Below, one piece after another: positions 8,778 to 16,085 of a DNA stretch of 64,000 bases (position 1 is its first letter; every line of letters starts with the position of its first letter). Location: contig JAMPAK010000001.1 of the NCBI GenBank assembly GCA_023667285.1, positions 964,324 to 1,028,323 of the forward strand. The letters are read 5' to 3'. Under the pieces are notes generated by a model. The model ran no database searches, was not told the DNA's origin, and worked only from the letters and a program-made list of their open reading frames with translations. Origin of the DNA: Muribaculaceae bacterium (GTDB lineage: Bacteria > Bacteroidota > Bacteroidia > Bacteroidales > Muribaculaceae). A program made the position numbers and the translations under genes.

Positions 8778-9486
8778 GTTTTGCATCGGGGTCAGCCCGC
8801 TTGCCAAAGAGTGATATGAGTATGTAAAGCACGATGGTCCATGCGAGGCCGGCGAGGCCGTCGGTGATGAGGAAAAGGATGCATGCGAGTATGATGACGT
8901 AGCGGCGCACGTTCTCGCGGAGACCCCACGATGAGAATTTGAGTGAGAACATCTTCACCTCGCTCACCATGAGGAGTGAGATGACGGCGACAAGCACACA
9001 CATCACTATGTCGCCGGGATAGCCATGGACATTGATCCACCCCAGCGCTCCTATCCAGAAGATGGCGTTGGCAGGGATGGGAAGCCCTATGAAGGAGGTG
9101 GTCTGACGGGTGTCGACGTTGAACTTGGCCAGACGGAGCGCGCCACAGACCACAATCATGAGGCTCACAAATGGGATGACGGGGCTGCTTGAGCACTCGC
9201 GCATCAGGGACAGCACCAGCATGGCGGGTGCGATGCCGAAACTGACGAGGTCGCTGAGGGAATCGAGTTCCTTGCCCATGGGGGAGTATGCCTTGAGGAG
9301 CCGCGCTGAGAAGCCGTCGCAGAAATCGAAGACGGCCGCGGCGGCGATGAGGATGAAAGCCAGTGATTGGGGCGACAGCCCCCATGGCGTAATCTGTGGC
9401 GACAGAGCCATGACGACGGCCAGGGTGCCACAGAGGAGGTTGAGACAGGTGATTGTGTTAGGTATGAATGAGCTGAAGGATTTCAA
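8770..9486 (-). CDS. pssA: CDP-diacylglycerol--serine O-phosphatidyltransferase
   Basis: This enzyme makes phosphatidylserine from CDP-diacylglycerol and serine at the cytoplasmic membrane, the committed step to phosphatidylethanolamine. The 238-residue protein shows the CDP-alcohol phosphotransferase signature D-G-x2-A-R-x8-G-x3-D-x3-D, read here from DGFSAR through GKELDSLSD (roughly residues 75-100), and several membrane helices. The next enzyme of the pathway, psd, lies 43 bp upstream on the same strand, which fixes the pathway assignment. Its 3' end overlaps the small membrane protein gene by 8 bp. Confidence 0.95.
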   Translation of the reverse strand: MKSFSSFIPNTITCLNLLCGTLAVVMALSPQITPWGLSPQSLAFILIAAAAVFDFCDGFSARLLKAYSPMGKELDSLSDLVSFGIAPAMLVLSLMRECSSSPVIPFVSLMIVVCGALRLAKFNVDTRQTTSFIGLPIPANAIFWIGALGWINVHGYPGDIVMCVLVAVISLLMVSEVKMFSLKFSSWGLRENVRRYVIILACILFLITDGLAGLAWTIVLYILISLFGKRADPDAKHD

Positions 9487-9529
9487 AGTAGAGATGGGAG
9501 TTGAGAGTTTGTGGTGAGGGGATTGATGA

Positions 9530-10195
9530 TTATTTCAGTCGGGCGACGGTGGTGACGCCACCAACAGTCTTATCGCCTATCTTCACGAAGATCTCGGCGT
9601 CGAGCGGCAGATAGATGTCGACTCGCGAACCAAACTTGATGAAGCCCATGTGGTCCTCAATGTCGGCCTGCTCTCCGGGAGCGGCATATGTGACGATGCG
9701 CCGGGCCACAGCACCCGCTATCTGACGCATGAGTATCTCTTGGCCGTTTGTGGCGCGGATGAGCACCGTGGAGCGCTCGTTCTCGATGCTTGCCTTGGGG
9801 AGATATGCGCTGAGGAAGCGTCCTTTGTGATGGCGCACCATCAGCACCTCTCCGTCGACGGGAAACCAGTTGGCATGCACATTGAACACCGACATGAACA
9901 CCGAGAGCATCCTGACACGGCGCCTAAGCACCTCAGGCTCAAAAACCTCCTCGAGAGCCACGACGGTCCCGTCGACGCTTGAGACGACCACGCGCTCGCG
10001 GTCGCCGCGAAATGTGCGCCGCGGTGAGCGGAAGAAGTTCACCACGAGGAGATAGAACACGCCGCAGATGCTTGAGAAGACGATGGGTATGGCCACAGGG
10101 CGAATGAACATCCATGCCGACAGATTGATGACAATCATTATCAGCATTAATACTATCAGGATGTTTGTGCCTTCGCTGTGGATTTTTACTCTCAT
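9530..10195 (-). CDS. psd: Phosphatidylserine decarboxylase proenzyme
   Basis: This enzyme decarboxylates phosphatidylserine to phosphatidylethanolamine using a pyruvoyl group made by self-cleavage. The 221-residue protein is the short form of the family, with two N-terminal membrane helices (about 12-31 and 34-55). It has the VDG motif near 75, the FNVHANWFPVDG segment near 104-115, and a Gly-Ser cleavage site in KFGSRVD (Ser190 becomes the pyruvoyl group of the small alpha chain). It is the first gene of the apparent psd-pssA-DUF4834-porT-porP-gldKLMN run; the 115 bp to asd upstream is a likely place for the promoter. Confidence 0.95.
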   Translation of the reverse strand: MRVKIHSEGTNILIVLMLIMIVINLSAWMFIRPVAIPIVFSSICGVFYLLVVNFFRSPRRTFRGDRERVVVSSVDGTVVALEEVFEPEVLRRRVRMLSVFMSVFNVHANWFPVDGEVLMVRHHKGRFLSAYLPKASIENERSTVLIRATNGQEILMRQIAGAVARRIVTYAAPGEQADIEDHMGFIKFGSRVDIYLPLDAEIFVKIGDKTVGGVTTVARLK

Positions 10196-10310
10196 TTCTA
10201 TGTAGAGTGGACGCGGTGAGCGAGCCGACCGATGCAGGATTTGGATTAATTGCGCAAATATAGCGATTTTTCTGCAAATATGTGCAATCGGCGCTGTGCT
10301 TTATAATCCT

Positions 10311-11330
10311 TTAACCCTTCCGGCCTTTGGTTTTGAGCATGTATTGGGCAATCTGGACTGCGTTGAGGGCTGCACCTTTCTTGATCTGGTCTCCAACAAG
10401 CCAGAAGGCCAGTCCGCATGGATTGTCGAGGTCTCGACGGAGACGCCCCACATAGACGGGGTCTGTCCCGCTGGCGTCAAGGGGCATGGGATAGAGCTTC
10501 TCAGCGGGATTGTCGACCACGACAAGTCCTGGGGCTTTCTCAAAGGCTGCGCGGACAGCCTCGAGCGAGAGTGGCTCGCGTGTCTGCACCCATAGAGCCT
10601 CGCTGTGGGCTCTGAGCACCGGGACGCGCACGCAGGTAGCGCTGACGCTAAGGTCAGGGGCATGCATGATCTTGCGGGTCTCGTTATACATCTTCATCTC
10701 CTCCTTGGTGTAGTCGTTGTCGGTGAAGACATCTATCTGGGGGATGAGGTTGTTGGCGAGCTGATAGGCAAACTTCTCGACCGTAGGCTTCTTGCCGGCG
10801 AGGAGCTCGGCATACTGGTTGACGAGCTCGTCCATGGCTGAGGCTCCGGCGCCGCTTGCGGCTTGATAAGAGGCCACGTGGACGCGCTCGATGGGCGAGA
10901 GGTCCATGATGGGCTTCAGGGCCACCACCATGATGATGGTTGTGCAGTTGGGGTTGGCAATGATGCCTCGCGGTGCATCGAAGGCGTCGTCGCCGTTGAC
11001 CTCAGGCACTACCAGGGGGACATCGGGGTCCATGCGGAAGGCCGAGGAATTGTCAATCATCACGGCGCCACGGGCAGTGATGACCGAAGCATATTTCTTA
11101 GACACGCCGGCGCCGGCCGAGGTGAAGGCGAAATCTACGCCATCAAAGTCGGCAGGCTCCTCGCGGAGGAGACGGACGGTGTATTCCTTGCCGCGGAATG
11201 TGTATCTGCGTCCGGCAGAACGCTCTGAGCCGAACAGAAGAAGATTTTCGACAGGGAAGCCCTGTTCATCAAGCACACGGAGAAACTCCTGGCCCACGGC
11301 GCCGCTGGCGCCAACTATAGCAATTTTCAT
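10311..11330 (-). CDS. asd: Aspartate-semialdehyde dehydrogenase
   Basis: The enzyme reduces aspartyl phosphate to aspartate semialdehyde with NADPH, feeding lysine/diaminopimelate, threonine and methionine synthesis. I place the start at 11330 ([13 protein letters not shown]), which puts the dinucleotide-binding loop GASGAVG at residues 7-13; an ATG 27 bp upstream would add an unlikely leader and overlap the upstream gene. The catalytic cysteine is in NPNCTT (Cys129), and the expected histidine is in [10 protein letters not shown]. The product is 339 residues, normal for the family. It follows the acyl-CoA ligase gene by 7 bp, so the two are probably cotranscribed although metabolically unrelated. 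Confidence 0.95.
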   Translation of the reverse strand: MKIAIVGASGAVGQEFLRVLDEQGFPVENLLLFGSERSAGRRYTFRGKEYTVRLLREEPADFDGVDFAFTSAGAGVSKKYASVITARGAVMIDNSSAFRMDPDVPLVVPEVNGDDAFDAPRGIIANPNCTTIIMVVALKPIMDLSPIERVHVASYQAASGAGASAMDELVNQYAELLAGKKPTVEKFAYQLANNLIPQIDVFTDNDYTKEEMKMYNETRKIMHAPDLSVSATCVRVPVLRAHSEALWVQTREPLSLEAVRAAFEKAPGLVVVDNPAEKLYPMPLDASGTDPVYVGRLRRDLDNPCGLAFWLVGDQIKKGAALNAVQIAQYMLKTKGRKG

Positions 11331-11337
11331 CGTTGAT

Positions 11338-13140
11338 TTAATTATACATCTTCTCAATCGCCTTCTTGTACTTCTCAGCTACAACGCGGCGCTTGAGTTT
11401 GAGCGTATTTGTGAGTTCGCCCGCCTCCATTGAGAATTCGCGGGGCATGATGGTGAAGCGTTTGATTCTCTCGTAAGAGGCCAGGGGGCGCTGGAGTTTC
11501 TCGAGTCGTGCCTCCATCATCTTGTGGACCTCGGGGGAGTTGGCAATCTGATCAGGTGTCGAGATGTCGAGCTTATTGTCTTTTGCCCAGAGGCGGATGG
11601 CCTCGTAGTTTGGGACAATGAGGGCTGAGACAAACTTGCGGTTGTCTCCTATGACGGCCACCTGCTCAATCAGTTTGTCGGTTCCCAGCAGGGCCTCGAT
11701 GGCCTGGGGAGCAATATACTTTCCGTTTGAGGTCTTGAAGAGGTCTTTGATTCGGTCTGTGAGGAATAGTGCGCCATGGGAGTCGATGCGCCCGGCGTCG
11801 CCGGTCTTGAACCATCCGTCGGCTGTGAATGCCTCTTCGGTGGCATAGGGCTTGTTGTAGTAGCCTCTCATCACAGTGGGGCCTTTGACCTCGACCTCGG
11901 AGTTGGGGCCTATCCTCACCTCCACACCCGGGAGAGTCGTGCCTACGGAGCCTATCTCATAGCCCTCCATTGGGAAGCATGTGACAGTGGCCGTGGTCTC
12001 TGAGAGTCCGTAGCCCACCATGAGGAAGAGTCCGCAGGAGTGGAAGAACTCCACGATAGTATCAGACACGGGGGCGCCGGCTGTCGGGAAGATGTTGGGG
12101 TTGTCAATGCCGATGGCGCTGCGCAGCAGCGAGAACACCTTGGCGTCAAAGAATTGATATGACTTCTCGAGCATTGCGGGAACCGGGCGGCCACGGCGGA
12201 CATAGTCGATGTTGCGCTTGTGGCCAACACGGAGCGCGAGCCTCACCATCAAGCGCTGTGCAATCCCCATGGTCGAGATTTTCTCCTGGACGGCGGTGTA
12301 GACCTTCTCCCAGAATCTCGGGACAGCACACATGCAGGTGGGCCTCACCACTTTTATGGTGTCCTGGATGAGATGAGGGTCGCGGTTTACGGCAACTTTT
12401 GCCCCTACTAGCAGGCAATAATATGTGAATCCCTTCTCGAAGATGTGGCTTAAGGGGAGGAAGGCCATCGAGACATCGGTGGGCTTGACCATTGTGAGCC
12501 TCTCGAGGTGAGCGTTGAGAGCATATGTGTAATTTGAGTGAGTCAGCACGGCTCCCTTCGGCTCGCCTGTTGTGCCTGAAGTGTAGACAAGGGTTGCAAT
12601 ATCCTCAGGGATGGCTGTCGAGGTGAGTGCCTCGACCGTTTTGGCAATGTCAGGGGAGGCCTCGCGGCCAAGTTTCATGAAGTCGTCCCAGAGGAGCGAC
12701 GTCTCGTCGTCGGCATCAAGGGTGATGGGCTTGATGACAATGATCTGCTTCAGCCCCGGGAGCATGCGCTGCACTTCGCGGGCATGATGATATTGTGTGG
12801 CGTTTCCGGCAAAAAGTACCTCACACTTGGCGTCGTCCACGATATATGTGGCCTGCTCTATCGAGGAGGTTGCGTAGATGGACACCGAGACGGCGCGCAG
12901 CCTGTAGAGCGCGAAGTCGGTGACAAGATTTTCAGGGCGATTGGCCGAGAATGTGGCCACACAGTCCTGGCGTCCCACACCAAGGGACGCAAGGGCTTTG
13001 GCGGCACACTCGACGTCGCTGTTGAAGGATGCCCAGGATATGTCGTGCCAGTTTCCTTCTGCATCGGGCGCGGCGAGCGCCGGAGCATCAGGATGCTCGG
13101 CGGCATGGCGCGCAGGCAGAAGTGTCAGGATATTCTCCAT
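11338..13140 (-). CDS. Long-chain acyl-CoA synthetase (AMP-forming)
   Basis: A 600-residue AMP-binding enzyme that activates fatty acids to acyl-CoA through an acyl-adenylate. The P-loop-like motif [11 protein letters not shown] lies near residue 185, the [11 protein letters not shown] motif near 380, and the TGDAGRID and [16 protein letters not shown] motifs in the C-terminal half. These match the FadD15-like group common in Bacteroidetes. There is no signal peptide or membrane segment, so it is a cytosolic or peripheral enzyme. A promoter-like TAACTTTG box lies just upstream (13164-13171). The exact acyl chain preference cannot be read from sequence. Confidence 0.93.
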   Translation of the reverse strand: MENILTLLPARHAAEHPDAPALAAPDAEGNWHDISWASFNSDVECAAKALASLGVGRQDCVATFSANRPENLVTDFALYRLRAVSVSIYATSSIEQATYIVDDAKCEVLFAGNATQYHHAREVQRMLPGLKQIIVIKPITLDADDETSLLWDDFMKLGREASPDIAKTVEALTSTAIPEDIATLVYTSGTTGEPKGAVLTHSNYTYALNAHLERLTMVKPTDVSMAFLPLSHIFEKGFTYYCLLVGAKVAVNRDPHLIQDTIKVVRPTCMCAVPRFWEKVYTAVQEKISTMGIAQRLMVRLALRVGHKRNIDYVRRGRPVPAMLEKSYQFFDAKVFSLLRSAIGIDNPNIFPTAGAPVSDTIVEFFHSCGLFLMVGYGLSETTATVTCFPMEGYEIGSVGTTLPGVEVRIGPNSEVEVKGPTVMRGYYNKPYATEEAFTADGWFKTGDAGRIDSHGALFLTDRIKDLFKTSNGKYIAPQAIEALLGTDKLIEQVAVIGDNRKFVSALIVPNYEAIRLWAKDNKLDISTPDQIANSPEVHKMMEARLEKLQRPLASYERIKRFTIMPREFSMEAGELTNTLKLKRRVVAEKYKKAIEKMYN

Positions 13141-13162
13141 AGTTGAAAAGTGTTGTGGAAGT

Positions 13163-13196
13163 GCAAAGTTAACCCTAATTTCATTGTGGCGGGCAA
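13163..13196 (-). promoter_or_regulatory. Promoter of the acyl-CoA ligase-asd unit
   Basis: On the minus strand, TAACTTTGC (13163-13171) matches the Bacteroidetes -7 consensus, with a TTG at 13194-13196 in about the -33 place. The spacing of 22 bp is slightly long. It lies 24 bp before the ATG of the acyl-CoA ligase. Confidence 0.5.
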
Positions 13197-13388
13197 TTAT
13201 GGGGCTTAAAAGTTGATGATTGTTAACATTTCCTCATAATCTGCACACTTTCGTTAACTTTTCGTAACATAGACGCTTGTGATGATGAATGTCCTCGAAT
13301 TTTAATGAGATAGATGACTCGGCGGCGGATAGAATATTTGTGAAAATATGTTAAAACTAAAGAGGGTCATGAACTTTCCTGTAGGACG

Positions 13389-13418
13389 GATTGTATTAAT
13401 GTTGTAGTTACTATATTT
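13389..13418 (+). promoter_or_regulatory. Promoter-like element without an obvious gene
   Basis: A TTG followed, after about 18-19 bp, by TATATTTG fits the Bacteroidetes promoter pattern on the plus strand. Transcription from here would meet the hairpin at 13453-13490 after some 30-40 bases, so only a short RNA of about 60-70 bases would be made. Confidence 0.4.
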
Positions 13419-13452
13419 GCACTGTGTTTTCATGGTATTAGATTTAAGGTTA

Positions 13453-13490
13453 AAAAAACGGATCGTCGTGATGACGGTCCGTTTTTTGTT
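13453..13490. terminator. Terminator hairpin, copy 1 of a 38-bp repeat
   Basis: An A6 run, a 15-bp stem (one G-T pair) around a GTGAT loop, and a T6 run make this a strong terminator that would work on both strands. All 38 bases are identical to 15327-15364. No gene ends just upstream on the plus strand. In the minus direction it would terminate reading out of the lipoprotein-hicBA island. Confidence 0.75.
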
Positions 13491-13630
13491 ACACCCGTCC
13501 ATCCATGGACAATTTAGTCGAATGTCCTCATTTGTGATACACGTTGTCGCCGAATTGGCCACAGGAAATCCGACTTACAAATCCCCTTTTATGTACTTTT
13601 GCAGAATAAATAACTCATAATAAACATTCA

Positions 13631-14482
13631 ATGGAAAAGTTGATTAAACCACTCTTCCTATTCATCTTAACAATCTCAATATCGGCTGTCCTTATATCAT
13701 GCGGTGGCGATGAGGAAAAAGAAGATGAACCGGAAATGCCAAAGGTTAGCAAGACCCTGTTAACCAAAATAACGGGAGATGAAATCTTTCAGTTTTCCTA
13801 TAATCCTGATGGTTGCTTATCCAAAATATACGATGGAGACGAATTTACTATAACCATCTCTTACAATCCTATCCTCATCAATATAGATGGCAATCAAATC
13901 AACGTAACCACAAACAATGATGGTTATATAAAGGTCTTGCATGATGAATATTACGATACGTACACAACATATACCTACGACTCAGCAGGACATCTCACCA
14001 AATATGAAATGACTTTTTTACAAAGTCCGGGACAATATGAACAGAGTGAATACACCTGGGAAAACGATGTGATAACTCACGTTATACTCGAACGCTATGT
14101 CATGCAAGGATCTGAGAAAATTAGCAGATGGCAAATTTCTACTGATATAGAATATTCTGGAACAACAAACAATGGGGTAATAACCCAAATGATAGACAAT
14201 ATATTTGGCTACTATATCAGTGGGTATGATGCTCCATATTTAATAATGAGTGGACTTTTCGGAAAAATACCGTCTAAACTGCCATCTAAAATCAGTTCAT
14301 TTAACAATGTCATTGAAGCCGACGAATGCTCTTGGCATGATTATAATATCATCTATCGTACCAATAACGAAGGTAATCCCATCAGAGAAGAAATAATTTA
14401 TAATTATTCTAACTCATATGGTGGCTCATATGAGGAGCGCTACACCAACAATTACTCCTATGAAACTATTTGCCTTCCCTAG
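13631..14482 (+). CDS. Surface lipoprotein, DUF4595-like
   Basis: A 283-residue lipoprotein with the lipobox LISC (acylated Cys24), followed at once by GGDEEKEDE, an acidic stretch of the kind that sends Bacteroidetes lipoproteins to the outer surface. The body has repeated beta-strand pairs with YD/YN motifs (FSYNPDG, TYTYDSAGHL, YRTNNEGNP), resembling RHS/YD-like folds of DUF4595 proteins; the function is unknown. The gene is much richer in A and T than its neighbours, which suggests transfer. Its signal peptide closely resembles that of the lipoprotein at 51196-51594 (MEK start, Cys at 24, GGD next). Confidence 0.8.
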   Translation: MEKLIKPLFLFILTISISAVLISCGGDEEKEDEPEMPKVSKTLLTKITGDEIFQFSYNPDGCLSKIYDGDEFTITISYNPILINIDGNQINVTTNNDGYIKVLHDEYYDTYTTYTYDSAGHLTKYEMTFLQSPGQYEQSEYTWENDVITHVILERYVMQGSEKISRWQISTDIEYSGTTNNGVITQMIDNIFGYYISGYDAPYLIMSGLFGKIPSKLPSKISSFNNVIEADECSWHDYNIIYRTNNEGNPIREEIIYNYSNSYGGSYEERYTNNYSYETICLP

Positions 14483-14498
14483 GGCGAAATATCTGTAT

Positions 14499-14591
14499 AA
14501 CCGTCCGCGATAGCAGAGGGTTCCTAAACAAGATAGCTGCCCATGATGGGGTGGCTATCTTTTTTATGTCTAGATGCTAACGCGGACAGTT
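14499..14591 (+). terminator. Terminator nested in a longer inverted repeat
   Basis: The inner hairpin pairs AAGATAGC (14530-14537) with GCTATCTT (14554-14561) and is followed by a T run, giving a normal terminator for the lipoprotein gene. It sits inside a second pair of 17-base arms (14499-14515 and 14575-14591) that match at 15 of 17 positions. The outer arms are far apart and are not needed for termination; they may be a recombination or processing structure. Confidence 0.65.
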
Positions 14592-14637
14592 ATACTCAGG
14601 TGCATGGAGGATCTTACTGACACGGGAATTCCGTACT

Positions 14638-14988
14638 TTAGACTGGGGCAATATCATGCTCCACTTCTTTTCTGACGGCTCTATTGATTATTTCATTGAT
14701 TGTTGTGCCAGTCGCTTCAGCCAGAGCGGCAACGCGGCTATGGAGGTCGGAAGCCATACGCACTACAAATTTACCGCTGTATGGTTTAGCCGGCTCAATC
14801 CCTCGTTCCTTGCAACTTGCGAGGTAGTCATCAATCGCGCCCTCGAAATCCTCCTTAATCTCTTCAACGGTCATACCCTCGTAGGAAATGAGTGTGCCGT
14901 GGAGTCCTTGAACTTTTCCGAAAAGACAATTATCTTCATCGTTGAACTCCACAGAGCCGGTGTAACCTTTGTATTTCAAATATCCCAT
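14638..14988 (-). CDS. hicB: HicB-family antitoxin
   Basis: A 116-residue antitoxin of a type II HicAB pair. The N-terminal half is the degraded RNase-H-like HicB fold (YKGYTGSVEF, FGKVQGL, ISYEGMTVEEIKEDF). The C-terminal part is a ribbon-helix-helix DNA-binding motif (GKFVVRMASDLHSRVAALAE, about 69-88). It should bind and block HicA and repress their shared promoter. The gene starts 2 bp after hicA. Having toxin first and antitoxin second is the usual hicAB order. Confidence 0.9.
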   Translation of the reverse strand: MGYLKYKGYTGSVEFNDEDNCLFGKVQGLHGTLISYEGMTVEEIKEDFEGAIDDYLASCKERGIEPAKPYSGKFVVRMASDLHSRVAALAEATGTTINEIINRAVRKEVEHDIAPV

Positions 14989-14990
14989 AT

Positions 14991-15242
14991 TCAGACAAGT
15001 TTTAATGTTTGCAATGTTTCAATTATCTGCTTCACTTGATATGGCTTCAGCACACCAGAGGGATGCGGCTTGTGAAGCAATATCGTATCCTTACCTTTGG
15101 CATACTCAACTCTTGACCCCGACGTCTTTCCTTTGCTTCTCTCTTCAAAACCGAGAGCGCAAAGCAAAGTCCTTGCTTCATCATACGTGAAGTCCTTCGG
15201 ACGTGCCAAAAGTCTTGCGACCAGTTTCTCTTTCTTGCTCAT
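14991..15242 (-). CDS. hicA: HicA-family mRNA interferase toxin
   Basis: An 83-residue HicA-like toxin with a double-stranded-RNA-binding fold, expected to cleave mRNA independently of ribosomes. The catalytic histidine lies in LLHKPHPS, after the SGSRVEYAKGKD strand, and the C-terminal helix reads YQVKQIIETL. It is somewhat longer than the classic 55-65-residue HicA because of an N-terminal helix (KKEKLVARLLARPKDFTYDEA). Partner hicB follows directly. A palindromic operator lies in its promoter. Composition and position mark it as part of the same AT-rich island as the lipoprotein. Confidence 0.88.
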   Translation of the reverse strand: MSKKEKLVARLLARPKDFTYDEARTLLCALGFEERSKGKTSGSRVEYAKGKDTILLHKPHPSGVLKPYQVKQIIETLQTLKLV

Positions 15243-15257
15243 GCCAGTAAATCCTAT

Positions 15258-15290
15258 GCAAAGATACTAAATTTAGTATCAATAACAAAA
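15258..15290 (-). promoter_or_regulatory. hicAB promoter with palindromic operator
   Basis: On the minus strand, TTTTG (15286-15290) and TATCTTTGC (15258-15266) form a promoter. A perfect 18-bp palindrome, GATACTAAATTTAGTATC (15263-15280), fills the spacer and touches the -7 box. That is where the ribbon-helix-helix domain of HicB would be expected to bind and repress. Confidence 0.7.
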
Positions 15291-15326
15291 TTTTCCATGG
15301 AAAAGTTTCTTGCCCGTTATGTTTAC

Positions 15327-15364
15327 AAAAAACGGATCGTCGTGATGACGGTCCGTTTTTTGTT
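15327..15364. terminator. Terminator of the xyl-eda operon, copy 2 of the 38-bp repeat
   Basis: This copy lies 17 bp after the KDPG aldolase stop and is a natural terminator for that minus-strand operon. It is identical over 38 bases to 13453-13490, and similarity stops almost exactly at the ends of the A and T runs. Confidence 0.85.
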
Positions 15365-15380
15365 TTGTGTCAGAGTGGAA

Positions 15381-16049
15381 TTACTTGCGTGCCTCTGCTA
15401 CGTAGCCGAGAGCCTCACGACACTTGTCGGTGACATATTTCCAGTCCTGGGCAGCTACGCGATCCTTGGGGAAGAGCTTTGAGCCCATGCCTACGCAGAA
15501 CACGCCGGCCTTGATCCAACCCTCGATGTTCTCCTTGGTAGGCTCAACACCGCCGGTGACCATGAGTTTGCTCCAGGGCATTGGAGCGAGAAGACCCTTG
15601 ACGAGCTTTGCGCCGAGGACGTCGCCGGGGAAGATCTTGCACAGGTCGCATCCGGTCTCCTGAGCGGCGCCAACCTCGCTGACAGAGCCGCAGCCGGGGG
15701 TGTAGGGGACGAGACGGCGGTTGCAGATTTTTGAGATCTCAGGGTTGAAGAGGGGGCCGACAACGAAGCATGCTCCGAGCTGGATATAGAGTGCTGCAGT
15801 GGCGGGATCGACGATTGAGCCTACGCCCATTGCCATTTCGGGACACTCCTTGGCTGCGAACTTCACAACCTCGGCGAAGACCTCGTGAGCGAAGTCGCCA
15901 CGGTTTGTGAACTCGAAGGCGCGCACACCTCCGTCATAGCAAGCCTTGACGACCTGCTTTGCCACTTCGGGATCTTTGTGATAGAACACGGGTACCATGC
16001 CGGTCGAGCCAATCTTCTCGAGGACGGCAATCTTATCAAACTTTGCCAT
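15381..16049 (-). CDS. eda: KDPG/KHG aldolase
   Basis: A 222-residue class I aldolase that splits 2-keto-3-deoxy-6-phosphogluconate to pyruvate and glyceraldehyde 3-phosphate, and may also act on 4-hydroxy-2-oxoglutarate. The TIM-barrel motifs are clear: [11 protein letters not shown] with the catalytic Glu, [11 protein letters not shown], and the Schiff-base lysine in CKIFPGD. It follows the sugar symporter by 36 bp. This enzyme belongs to uronate or Entner-Doudoroff breakdown, not to the xylose isomerase route, so its place at the end of the xyl cluster suggests joint control of pentose and hexuronate use, as would suit glucuronoxylan. Confidence 0.95.
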   Translation of the reverse strand: MAKFDKIAVLEKIGSTGMVPVFYHKDPEVAKQVVKACYDGGVRAFEFTNRGDFAHEVFAEVVKFAAKECPEMAMGVGSIVDPATAALYIQLGACFVVGPLFNPEISKICNRRLVPYTPGCGSVSEVGAAQETGCDLCKIFPGDVLGAKLVKGLLAPMPWSKLMVTGGVEPTKENIEGWIKAGVFCVGMGSKLFPKDRVAAQDWKYVTDKCREALGYVAEARK

Positions 16050-16085
16050 TTTTCTTTACAATGATATTTAGTTAGTAAGGTTATG

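Larger units (their letters stand above)
13141..13630. other. 490-bp intergenic region between acyl-CoA ligase and lipoprotein
   Basis: No convincing coding frame is present. The region holds the minus-strand promoter of the acyl-CoA ligase, a plus-strand promoter near 13389-13418 that leads straight into a strong hairpin at 13453-13490, and a TACTTTTG box (13594-13601) in front of the lipoprotein gene. The middle part is AT-rich compared with its neighbours. Short open frames here have no codon bias or recognisable sequence. Confidence 0.6.

Noticed and set aside
13302-13562. Open frame on the minus strand across the hairpin region
   Set aside because: It runs through the terminator hairpin, has no family likeness and starts in the AT-rich intergenic part.
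15297-15482. Plus-strand frame starting MEKFLARYV
   Set aside because: It reads through terminator copy 2 and into the KDPG aldolase gene on the other strand. Only the first five codons look like a lipoprotein start; kept as a possible remnant, not a gene.
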